64,000 nucleotides of DNA from Anaerotignum propionicum DSM 1682. GTDB taxonomy: Bacteria; Bacillota; Clostridia; Lachnospirales; Anaerotignaceae. The stretch covers positions 1,798,001 to 1,862,000 of the forward strand of contig NZ_CP014223.1 of assembly GCF_001561955.1 (NCBI RefSeq), in the 5' to 3' direction. Under the pieces are notes generated by a model. That model saw only the letters and a program-made list of their open reading frames with translations. It made no database searches and was not told the DNA's origin. Position numbers and translations under genes: made by a program. Shown here piece after piece: positions 56,598 to 64,000 of this stretch (positions are counted from its first letter, which is position 1; every line of letters starts with the position of its first letter).

Positions 56598-56849
56598 TTA
56601 ATCCTCCTTCAACCCATTATTACTCTTATATCTCTGCTGCCCAGATGAAGTCTTTTCAATCGCGACAACGCTTATATCATTACTTTTGATATAGTTGAGA
56701 AATAAGGTGCCAAGGAGGAGTCTGTTACTTCGTGATATTCTATTCCACTCGTATCCTTTGAAAAGATCACGAACTAAGAATATTTCACCAGATTTAATGT
56801 TAGTTAATTCTCTTTTTGCCATATCTAATAATTCATTTACTGTTGACAA
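56598..56849 (-). CDS. DUF1413-domain protein, first gene of the defence operon
   Basis: 83 residues from a TTG at 56849 with GGAGG 7 nt upstream; the longer open frame to 56888 has no RBS. The DUF1413 pattern is seen: KRELTNIKSGEIFLVRDLFK, GYEWNRISRSNRLLLGTLFL. The family is small, probably nucleic-acid or protein binding, with no established role. It stops one nucleotide from the GajA-like start, so it belongs to the operon. Confidence 0.75.
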   Translation of the reverse strand: MSTVNELLDMAKRELTNIKSGEIFLVRDLFKGYEWNRISRSNRLLLGTLFLNYIKSNDISVVAIEKTSSGQQRYKSNNGLKED

Positions 56850-57042
56850 AATGATACCTCCTAATCGAGATAATGATATAAACATCATTGTTGCTATAAT
56901 TGTATATCTTTTCCAAATGTTTTACAACAATAAAACGTCACATTAGACACAATTTTACAGAATATATAGAATGAAAATAACAAAACCACCAACAATAAAG
57001 TCCTCAAAACTTTAAGGATTTTATTCTTATCAGTTTAAATTC

Positions 57043-57074
57043 AACAGGAGCAGGGAAGACACCCTACTCCTGTT
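57043..57074. terminator. Hairpin after the recombinase array
   Basis: AACAGGAGCAGGG (57043-57055) pairs with CCCTACTCCTGTT (57062-57074) with one mismatch. A T tract follows on the plus side; the minus side has none. It lies between the recombinase genes and the promoter region of the defence operon. Confidence 0.5.
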
Positions 57075-57081
57075 TTAATGC

Positions 57082-57147
57082 CTATTCATAGTAGTCCACT
57101 TCTTGTTTTACCACAATTCCCGAGTGGAATTGTATCTCTAGCTTCAT
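57082..57147 (-). pseudogene. Orphan 3' tail of a second serine recombinase gene
   Basis: 21 codons and a stop, reading MKLEIQFHSGIVVKQEVDYY. This equals the last 21 residues of the recombinase gene that ends at 57157, except for one Glu/Asp change, while about one base in five differs. It is therefore the tail of a related gene, not a simple duplication, left after recombination between tandem recombinase genes. Confidence 0.75.
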
Positions 57148-57156
57148 ATTTTAACC

Positions 57157-58809
57157 CTATTCATAGTAGTCAACATCTTGTTTGACCACTATTCCCGAGT
57201 GAAACTGTATTTCCAGTTTCATGCCCTTATGTACCCTTATGGAGGAAATCAGTCTTTTCACAAGGTCTTGGTCAAACTCTCTTACTTGTGGGTTAACATT
57301 ACCCATCGTCTTGTCTAATTCCTCAACTCTTTGAACATAGTTTTCTGCATTTTTCTGCGCTTGTACCATCTTTATTTTTGCTGTTTTGAGTTCATTAATC
57401 TGTTCTGATAGTTTTTTATATTCTTCATCAAATTCTTCGCTGACAGCACCTTGTTTTGCGTTATTTTCTATGAGTGTAAGCATCTGCTGTTGCAGTTTTT
57501 CTATCTGTTCGTCATATTCGGTTGTAACACCTTGGGTACTGTAGTTACCTATAACTCTTATTACGTTTTCTCTGAAGGTACCTATAAAATCACCTGTATT
57601 TTCTACTACATTATTTATTGCTTTCATAATTGCATCATGGAGCTGCTCTTCCTTTAGGGTTGGTGAGTTCTGGCATCTTGATTTTTTACCTTGTTTCAGC
57701 CTATCCTCGCATCTCCATACTGCCGATTTGTCACCGTACTTGGACCATATCTGCCTGCGGTAGGCATGACCACATTCTGCACATACCATCAGATCAGTAA
57801 GTATGTATTTAGAACTATATTTGCTTTTCTCTTTTAATTCCCTGTTCTTTTTTCTTGTAACAGCCGCTTTATTTAAACTTGCACGTCTTGCTTTTTCTGC
57901 CTGTACTTGGTGGAATAACTCCTTTGGAACAATCGCCTCATGGTTATCCTCTATATAGTACTGTCTGACATATCCATCATTTTTCACCCTTTTCTTGGTG
58001 AGAAAATCTACTGTATAGGTCTTTTGCATACGTGCATCGCCGCAGAATTTTTCATTTGAAAGCATTTTGTCGATTGTTCCCGGATGCCATTGGTCAAGTC
58101 CTGTGACGGTCTTAATACCGTCTTTTTCTAATCCTTTGCATATCTGAACAATACTGCTGCCCTCAAGATACTCCCTATAAATTCTTTTTACGATTACTGC
58201 TTCTTCGGGTACCACCACAAGGTTGCCGTTTCCATCTTTTGTGTATCCTAAAAACTTTTTGTGATTCACAGAAATGATTCCATTTTCAAATTTTCTCGTC
58301 AAACCCCATCTTGTGTTTTCACTGATGTTTCTGCTTTCCTCCTGTGCCTGACTGCTAAGTATGGTGATTAGCAGTTCTCCACCGCTTTCCATTGTATTAA
58401 TGCCCTCTTTTTCGAATATGACGGGGACATTTTTCTCTTTTAGCTTTCTGATGTTTTGCAAGGCATCAACCGTGTTTCTCGCAAATCTGCTGATCGATTT
58501 GGTAAGCACCAAGTCTATTTTCCCCTCTATACAAGCATCAATCATGGTGTTAAAGTCATCACGTTTACTTGTCTGTGTGGCTGATTTTCCATCATCAGCA
58601 AATATCCCGGCACATTTCCAATTCGGGTTGCTGTTTATCTTATTGGTGTAATAATCAACCTGTGCTTCATAACTCCCTTCCTGCTGTTCCAGCAAGGTGC
58701 TTACTCGGCAGTAGGCGGCTACACGCAGTGTTTTCTGCTCTACTCTTAATTGTCTGTCATATTTCATTTGCGGCGGTATGATTGCCACTGTCTTTTTAGC
58801 TGCAGTCAT
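57157..58809 (-). CDS. Large serine recombinase
   Basis: 550 residues. N-terminal resolvase domain with catalytic Ser in AAYCRVSTLLEQQEGSYEAQ and Arg in SISRFARN, then the Recombinase domain (KKFLGYTKDGNGN, DQWHPGTIDKMLSNEKFCGD), a zinc ribbon (CAECGHAY ... CRCQNS-type) and a coiled coil. The ATG at 58809 has RBS GAAAGGA. It mediates site-specific integration or excision. Overlaps the end of the upstream gene by 14 nt. Confidence 0.9.
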   Translation of the reverse strand: MTAAKKTVAIIPPQMKYDRQLRVEQKTLRVAAYCRVSTLLEQQEGSYEAQVDYYTNKINSNPNWKCAGIFADDGKSATQTSKRDDFNTMIDACIEGKIDLVLTKSISRFARNTVDALQNIRKLKEKNVPVIFEKEGINTMESGGELLITILSSQAQEESRNISENTRWGLTRKFENGIISVNHKKFLGYTKDGNGNLVVVPEEAVIVKRIYREYLEGSSIVQICKGLEKDGIKTVTGLDQWHPGTIDKMLSNEKFCGDARMQKTYTVDFLTKKRVKNDGYVRQYYIEDNHEAIVPKELFHQVQAEKARRASLNKAAVTRKKNRELKEKSKYSSKYILTDLMVCAECGHAYRRQIWSKYGDKSAVWRCEDRLKQGKKSRCQNSPTLKEEQLHDAIMKAINNVVENTGDFIGTFRENVIRVIGNYSTQGVTTEYDEQIEKLQQQMLTLIENNAKQGAVSEEFDEEYKKLSEQINELKTAKIKMVQAQKNAENYVQRVEELDKTMGNVNPQVREFDQDLVKRLISSIRVHKGMKLEIQFHSGIVVKQDVDYYE

Positions 58810-59392
58810 TTTTCTCATCCTTTCGCTTGTATTCTAAAATCTCACTGATTTTCAGTCCGTTTATAAATTCTGTTTCCACTTTACCGTCTTGATAGATGAT
58901 GATTTTATCTATCATACCTTTGAATAATTCTTCATCAAATTCTGTCAACGGGTCTTGACCGTCTAATATTTCTTTTATCTTCTGTGTCTGTATTTCGTAG
59001 CTGTCTATCTTAGAAGTGCTGTAAGTAAGTTCTGCTCTTTTAAAGATTAAATCCGCCAACTCTTGTGATGAAAATTCCTCATCTTCTTCAAACCGAGTTA
59101 TTTGATTTTCTATCTCAAGCAGTTCTTTACTGATTTTAGGAGGTTCTTTTTTATAAGGTTTATCTAGTAATCGTTGATTTTTAATAAGCTTATTTGCTGT
59201 ACTTATAAAAACCTTTTTTAATTCCTCATCGGTATAGAAGAGATTTCTGCATAGTACTCGGTTCTTAAATATATATTTTTTGCATTTCCACCTGTTCTTT
59301 TCGCAAGCCTTACCGGAATGTTCCGTATACTTTCGATACGGCTCTCCACATTCTCCACAGTAAATCTTGTTAGCTTGTGTCAAGACATACAT
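58796..59392 (-). CDS. Serine-recombinase C-terminal module without catalytic domain
   Basis: 198 residues from the ATG at 59392: zinc ribbon (YCGECGEPYRKY ... WKCKKYIF ... LCRNLFYTDEELKK), then a coiled coil and the typical C-terminal beta segment (MIDKIIIYQDGKVETEFING). It matches the last third of large serine recombinases; resolvase and DNA-binding domains are missing. It starts 11 nt after the stop of the complete gene upstream. It could be a fragment, or a separate control subunit that binds full-length partners through the coiled coil. Confidence 0.65.
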   Translation of the reverse strand: MYVLTQANKIYCGECGEPYRKYTEHSGKACEKNRWKCKKYIFKNRVLCRNLFYTDEELKKVFISTANKLIKNQRLLDKPYKKEPPKISKELLEIENQITRFEEDEEFSSQELADLIFKRAELTYSTSKIDSYEIQTQKIKEILDGQDPLTEFDEELFKGMIDKIIIYQDGKVETEFINGLKISEILEYKRKDEKNDCS

Positions 59393-59403
59393 AAAAAAAT
59401 AAT

Positions 59404-60942
59404 CTAATCTTTTATACAATCTATAAAGTTCCAAACAATTTCAAGGCTATTATCAGGAAAGACATTTATTCTTTGAATTAACTCAGCAACAAGCTGTTGG
59501 GTAAGTACCTGCACTCCTACATATTTGCCTAAATGTTTTGCTGCATTATCCTCAACTACAAAAGTTGCATTTAGTTTTTGCAGTAAGGCAGTTTTCTCAT
59601 GTTCAAAATCTGATTTCTTGTGAGATAACTCCGCCGTTTTTTCTTTGAAATCTTCTTTTGACAATTTGCCATCTGCCAAACTCTCAAAGAGTGAAGTCTT
59701 TTTACAATCAAGCTGTTTTATCTGCCTTTCAATATGTTCGATTTCAACTTTATAACTATTGTTTTGAATTTTGCCTTTATTCATATCCTGAAAAACAAAC
59801 AATCTAATTTTTCTTTGAATTTCAGACAGCACAAAATCTTTTAACTGTTGCTCATTGATACGAACATCTTTACACTCACAAAAAGTAACAAACCTTCTTG
59901 TTGCGCAACGAAAACAAGGTTCTTTTATGTTTTTGAAAAAAGTAAGCGTTCGCCCACAATGCTCACATTTTAATAATCCTTTAAACAGGTTATAGTCTGC
60001 GATTGCATATGGCTTAGGCCTATATGATTTCATAACCAGCTGCGCTTGCTCCCAAACTTCTCTTGAAACAATTGCTTCATGAGCATCTTCACAGATTATC
60101 CACTCACTTCTTGGAACTTGTATTGTTTTCTTTGTGTTAATATCAATTTTAGTTCGTTTGTGGCTTATTTGTTTGCCTGTGTAACGCTCATCACTAAGGT
60201 AGCGATGAACAGTAGCATTCGTCCAAATAGTGTTTTCTCTGCTTAATTTCCAACCTCGCAACCTATCTGTGCCTTTTTCTTTATGATACATATAAGGAGA
60301 AGGCACACCTTCGGTATTAAAAAGCACAGCTATTTGCGTTGCTGTTTTCCCCTCACAAGCAAGCTCGAATATTCGTTTTACAACAGGTGCTGTCTCTGGA
60401 TTTTGTATCAGCTTATTTTTTACATTTGAAGACCGCATATAACCATACAACGGCAAAGTGCAAAGATATTCTCCTTTTTGAAACTTAGATTTCTGCACTG
60501 CTCGTATTTTCTGGGAAATATCTCGGCTATACATTTCATAAATCAAAGCCTTTAAACCAACATCAACGCTTGCAGTACTACCTTTGTAATTATTGCTATC
60601 GTAATCTTCATTGACTGCAATAAACCGTACTCCTAAAAAGGGAAATACTTGGTCAATGTAGTTACCCACTTCGATAAGGTTTCTGCCAAATCTGGAAAAG
60701 TCTTTGACCATTACAACATCAATGGTTTTACCAGTCAGCTTAAGTAGTTTATTCAGTGCTGGACGATCAAAAGTTGCTCCGCTGTATCCATCATCAATAA
60801 ATTCCAAAACCTCAAATCCTTGTAGGTCTTTTTTTGTGGAGATGTAATTTCTAAGTAAATCTCTTTGATTGGAAATGCTGTTACTTTCTCCCTCATTTAT
60901 ATCTTCGTTGGATATTCGTAGATATATCGCTATGGTTTTCAT
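59404..60942 (-). CDS. Large serine recombinase
   Basis: 512 residues: IAIYLRISNEDINEGESNSI, with Ser in the YLRIS position, KDFSRFGRNLIEVGNYIDQV (catalytic Arg), Recombinase domain PLYGYMRSSN ... TNATVHRYLSDERYTGKQ, zinc ribbon CEHCGRTL ... CFRCATRRFVTFCECKD, and coiled coil. Its stop is followed at 12 nt by the C-terminal module, and its start overlaps the stop of the next recombinase. Confidence 0.9.
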   Translation of the reverse strand: MKTIAIYLRISNEDINEGESNSISNQRDLLRNYISTKKDLQGFEVLEFIDDGYSGATFDRPALNKLLKLTGKTIDVVMVKDFSRFGRNLIEVGNYIDQVFPFLGVRFIAVNEDYDSNNYKGSTASVDVGLKALIYEMYSRDISQKIRAVQKSKFQKGEYLCTLPLYGYMRSSNVKNKLIQNPETAPVVKRIFELACEGKTATQIAVLFNTEGVPSPYMYHKEKGTDRLRGWKLSRENTIWTNATVHRYLSDERYTGKQISHKRTKIDINTKKTIQVPRSEWIICEDAHEAIVSREVWEQAQLVMKSYRPKPYAIADYNLFKGLLKCEHCGRTLTFFKNIKEPCFRCATRRFVTFCECKDVRINEQQLKDFVLSEIQRKIRLFVFQDMNKGKIQNNSYKVEIEHIERQIKQLDCKKTSLFESLADGKLSKEDFKEKTAELSHKKSDFEHEKTALLQKLNATFVVEDNAAKHLGKYVGVQVLTQQLVAELIQRINVFPDNSLEIVWNFIDCIKD

Positions 60943-62618
60943 TATGTAGCACCTCCCACAAACTCGGTGAGAAAAGCCAATTCATCAGAAAATTTCCATA
61001 TGATTTCTACATCGTTATATCCACTGACAATAATTTTGTCAATCATCAATTCAATAAACTCACCACTTAATACTGTAGTATCTTTTTGTCTCCTAAAAGC
61101 CTTGATCCACTCATTTTGAGGGGATAATATTTTTTCATCTAATGCCTGTGCTTTTAGCAAGCTATTTTTGGCTTCTTCCAGTTCCTCAGCTTGTTTTAGA
61201 TAGTCAGACTTCAAGCGGTTGTACTCTACTAGGTCTATGATGCCGTCGTTGTAATTTTCAAACAGGGCAGAACATAACATCAAGTTCTTAGAAATCAACT
61301 TTTCCGTATTTTTTAAATCGGTTTTAATCTTTTTCTGTTTAGCTTTGTATTCTTTTGTACTTCTTAACTTTTCAAGTTTATTTTCCAATGAAAAAGTCAA
61401 CTCTACTTGTGCTCTCAAACTTGAAAGAATTGCATCGGTGAGCTCCGGCTCGCCCAAACATTTTTTACTACATTTAGATAATTTCAAGTTATGTTCATAT
61501 TGATTACAAAGAAATGTGTATCTTACTGTTCCGATTTTAGAGACCCCTTTGTAACGTATCATTTTTTGCCCACAATCAGCACAGAATATTTTCCCTTTAA
61601 AGATATTTTCCTTAAATGGGTATTTCCTACTATAATTATTTTGCTTTGCTATGCTTTCAGACATCTTTTCTAAGTTATGAAAAGTCGCCTCATCAATAAT
61701 AGGCTCATGTGTACCATAAACCACCACATACTGTTTTTTATCTTTCTTAGTAAGGGGTAACCCGTTGCAAAGGGATTCCACGGTTTTCCCCTGCGTCACA
61801 TTTCCTGTATAAGTAAAGTTATTTATAATTTGCTTTACCATTTGTCCCTGCCACATCGTAGCTTTTCCCGTTGGAATTTTCTTTGCCTTGTATCTAGAGT
61901 TTTGGTAATTATACACCGATGGAGAGGGAATACCCATTTCATTTAGTTTTCTTGCAATTAAAATATAACCAATGCCTTCAGTTTTCCACTTGAAAATTTC
62001 CTTTACAATAGGTGCTGTTACAGGGTCGATTATTAAATGGTTTTTCTGATCCGTATTTTTCATATAACCATAGGGAGCAAAGGCACCGATATATTCCCCC
62101 TTTTGCTGTTTTTGATGAAGAACAGTAGCCGACTTATGAGATATATCCTTTGCCACCAAGCTATTGACGATATTTTTAAGGGAAGCAACCATATCATCAC
62201 TGCTACTATTTTTCAGAGTATCATAATGATCGGTGATGGCAACAAAACGTACATTTAAAAACGGAAAAATCTTTTCAAGATAATAACCGGTTTCAATGTA
62301 GTTTCTACCAAAACGGGATAAGTCCTTCACTACGATACAATCTATCTTTCGATCTCTCACATCGTCCATCATCTGCTCAAAAGCAGGTCTTTGAAAGTTT
62401 GTACCTGTGAAACCGTTATCTTTGTAGACGGAATACAGTTTCATATCCTGTTGAGCATTAACAAACTGCTCCACCATATATTGTTGTGTTTCAATGGTTT
62501 CACTCCTGTTTGTGCCACTATCCTCTATAGAAAGACGGATATAAATTGCTGTGTTATAAACGTGTTCTATTGGTTCTAGAATCGCCTGAGCCTTGTTTTT
62601 TCTGCTTACTCTTGCCAT
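60942..62618 (-). CDS. Large serine recombinase
   Basis: 558 residues: TAIYIRLSIEDSGTNRSETI, VVKDLSRFGRNYIETGYYLE, Recombinase domain (PYGYMKNTDQKNHLIIDPVT; MWQGQMVKQIINNFTYTGNV), zinc ribbon CADCGQKM ... CNQYEHNLKLSKC, long coiled coil and a C-terminal segment MIDKIIVSGYNDVEIIW. Same architecture as the two neighbours and clearly paralogous. Confidence 0.9.
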   Translation of the reverse strand: MARVSRKNKAQAILEPIEHVYNTAIYIRLSIEDSGTNRSETIETQQYMVEQFVNAQQDMKLYSVYKDNGFTGTNFQRPAFEQMMDDVRDRKIDCIVVKDLSRFGRNYIETGYYLEKIFPFLNVRFVAITDHYDTLKNSSSDDMVASLKNIVNSLVAKDISHKSATVLHQKQQKGEYIGAFAPYGYMKNTDQKNHLIIDPVTAPIVKEIFKWKTEGIGYILIARKLNEMGIPSPSVYNYQNSRYKAKKIPTGKATMWQGQMVKQIINNFTYTGNVTQGKTVESLCNGLPLTKKDKKQYVVVYGTHEPIIDEATFHNLEKMSESIAKQNNYSRKYPFKENIFKGKIFCADCGQKMIRYKGVSKIGTVRYTFLCNQYEHNLKLSKCSKKCLGEPELTDAILSSLRAQVELTFSLENKLEKLRSTKEYKAKQKKIKTDLKNTEKLISKNLMLCSALFENYNDGIIDLVEYNRLKSDYLKQAEELEEAKNSLLKAQALDEKILSPQNEWIKAFRRQKDTTVLSGEFIELMIDKIIVSGYNDVEIIWKFSDELAFLTEFVGGAT

Positions 62619-62620
62619 TA

Positions 62621-64000
62621 TTATACCGCCTCCTTCACTTTGTTTCGGGGCGATATTTCTTTTTCCATACTTTGAATCAAAGAAAGAGCAAGGTCAAAGT
62701 TGTACTGATATTTAAAGCTGATCTCAAGCCTTTTATCGTCATAAACCGTTATTTTATCAATGAGGTTGACCGCTATTTTTCGGTCAATGGTGTCAATATT
62801 TTGGTAGAGCTTGAATTTCTCTATCCATAAGGTTTCCTGGGTACGATTTAGCACCAGCTTATCAATTTCTTGCTTTAAATTTGTAATTGCCAATTCTGCG
62901 GATTGTTGCTTTTCATCATAAACAAACTTCAAACGAAGATACTCATTTTTATCCAGGATACTGTCAGAAAGATTTTCAAAAAGTGCTGTTTTTAAATGCT
63001 CATATCGTTTTACCTCATCTTCCTTGCTAATAATTTGAACATTCAGTTTCTTTACATTAGTACTCTTATATGGGAGCGTATCAATGTATTTCAGTATACG
63101 TTCCATCTCCACAATGTTTGCTATGTGTTGTCTTAACGCAACTACCACACCTTCCGTAATAGCTCCATCACTGATACGATGGCTTGTGCATTTCTTGGTA
63201 GTCCTATTTTTGCCACACATATAGTAAAAATAGGTTTTCCCATTCTTGCACACACTACTGCGAACAAGCTGATTGCCACAATCTGCACAGTAGAGAAGTC
63301 CCGAAAAGGTATAAACCTCTGTTTTATTCGGAGCAACCCTTGTATCACTGATTAAGAGTTCATTCACAATGACAAAATTTTCTTTTGTGATAATAGCTTC
63401 GTGATTATTTTCAATCCTTATCCATTCATCACTTGGTTTTGTTACCGTCTTTTTCACCTTGTGATTCGGGGTAGTGCGTTTCCCTTGTACCAATGTCCCT
63501 ACATAAAATTCGTTTTTCAATATACGCCCAATAGCCACAGCCGACCATTTTGCTTTTGCATTGGTTTGGAAACTTGTTTGATACTCCATCCCACAAAATT
63601 TTTTATATTCCATAGGGGACAGAATATCCAGTTCGTTCAGCTTGTCGGCTATTCTCTGCTGACTTTGTCCCTCCATTTTCCATTTGAAAATATCACGGAC
63701 AATATCAGCGGCATAATCATCTATTACAAGTTTATGTCTATCTTCAGGGTGCTTTAAATACCCATAAACAGCAAAAGAGCCAATGAAATCGCCCTTTTTG
63801 CGTTTGATTTCCAACTGGCTCCGAACCTTTATCGAAATATCACGCAAGTAAGCATCATTTATCAAACTGAGAAAAGGCAGTAAAATATTATCACTTTGGC
63901 TTCGGCCGTTGATACTATCAAAGTTTTCATTGATAGATATTACTCTGATACCCAAAGCAGGAAACACTTGATCTATGTATTTTCCCACTTCCACAAAGTT
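62621..64000 (-). CDS. Large serine recombinase, partial at window edge
   Basis: 457 or more residues, open to the window end, so the catalytic Ser segment is missing from view. Seen: FVEVGKYIDQVFPALGIRVI, Recombinase domain (FAVYGYLKHPEDRHKLVIDD; WSAVAIGRILKNEFYVGTLV), zinc ribbon YCADCGNQLVRS ... CGKNRTTKKC, coiled coil, C-terminal LIDKITVYDDKRLEISFKYQ. First known gene of the tandem array. Confidence 0.85.
   Translation of the reverse strand, partial: NFVEVGKYIDQVFPALGIRVISINENFDSINGRSQSDNILLPFLSLINDAYLRDISIKVRSQLEIKRKKGDFIGSFAVYGYLKHPEDRHKLVIDDYAADIVRDIFKWKMEGQSQQRIADKLNELDILSPMEYKKFCGMEYQTSFQTNAKAKWSAVAIGRILKNEFYVGTLVQGKRTTPNHKVKKTVTKPSDEWIRIENNHEAIITKENFVIVNELLISDTRVAPNKTEVYTFSGLLYCADCGNQLVRSSVCKNGKTYFYYMCGKNRTTKKCTSHRISDGAITEGVVVALRQHIANIVEMERILKYIDTLPYKSTNVKKLNVQIISKEDEVKRYEHLKTALFENLSDSILDKNEYLRLKFVYDEKQQSAELAITNLKQEIDKLVLNRTQETLWIEKFKLYQNIDTIDRKIAVNLIDKITVYDDKRLEISFKYQYNFDLALSLIQSMEKEISPRNKVKEAV

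Overview
The window looks like a chromosome segment of a strictly anaerobic, low-GC Firmicute of the class Clostridia. The pointers are an iron-only hydrogenase-like protein, a tungsten aldehyde:ferredoxin oxidoreductase with its tungstate importer, strong AGGAGG ribosome binding sites, SpoIIE/STAS-type signalling proteins and arrays of large serine recombinases. Almost every gene is on the minus strand. The window is a patchwork of intact functional modules separated by decayed DNA (relics of IS3, IS30 and TnpV, truncated regulators and permeases, frameshifted surface proteins).

Layout. 1-2.1 kb: an IS3 relic, then a hydrogenase-like Fe-S protein on the plus strand. 2.1-16.9 kb: a visibly GC-richer peptide natural-product (RiPP) cluster of the NHLM type. 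It holds two double-glycine precursor peptides, a radical SAM/SPASM maturase, a C39 peptidase-ABC exporter, a second ABC exporter and a short HlyD-like protein. Downstream are an unusual set of accessory genes (STAS protein, formyltransferase-like enzyme, DUF2156 acyltransferase, MATE transporter fused to an ATPase domain, SpoIIE phosphatase). A GGDEF protein lies just upstream. 17-25.4 kb: a lipoprotein metallophosphoesterase, a truncated GntR regulator, a TetR-regulated condensation-type acyltransferase pair with a clear promoter and operator, an OFA-type MFS carrier and relics. 25.5-37.9 kb: a tungsten cofactor module transcribed in the order thiF-like, tupA, tupB, tupC, two moeA-type genes, moaA, moaC, MOSC, mogA, AOR and two MoaD-like sulfur carriers. 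It covers uptake, cofactor synthesis, metal insertion and the enzyme that uses the cofactor.

38.5-49.4 kb: an M-box Mg2+ riboswitch that precedes only two very small ORFs, followed by a graveyard of surface-protein genes (Kelch repeats, SLH/cadherin-like, discoidin/cadherin-like) with many frameshifts. Two intact tail-collar-like small proteins sit among them. An enolase fragment is joined directly to an S-layer-homology gene, and a helicase fragment is joined to a membrane protein gene.

49.6-56.9 kb: a very AT-rich defence operon. In transcription order it encodes a DUF1413 protein, a GajA-like OLD nuclease, a GajB-like UvrD helicase, an unrecognised 180-residue protein, then a complete retron. 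The retron consists of a structured msr-msd RNA of about 182 nt with exactly complementary 8-nt ends, a St85-family nucleoside-deoxyribosyltransferase-like effector and a retron reverse transcriptase with the NAxxH and YADD motifs. The joining of a Gabija-like pair to a retron is the most interesting arrangement in the window. 57.0-64 kb: at least four tandem serine-recombinase genes (one lacking its catalytic domain, one cut by the window edge) plus a duplicated recombinase tail at the island boundary. These are presumably the mobility module that carried the defence operon.
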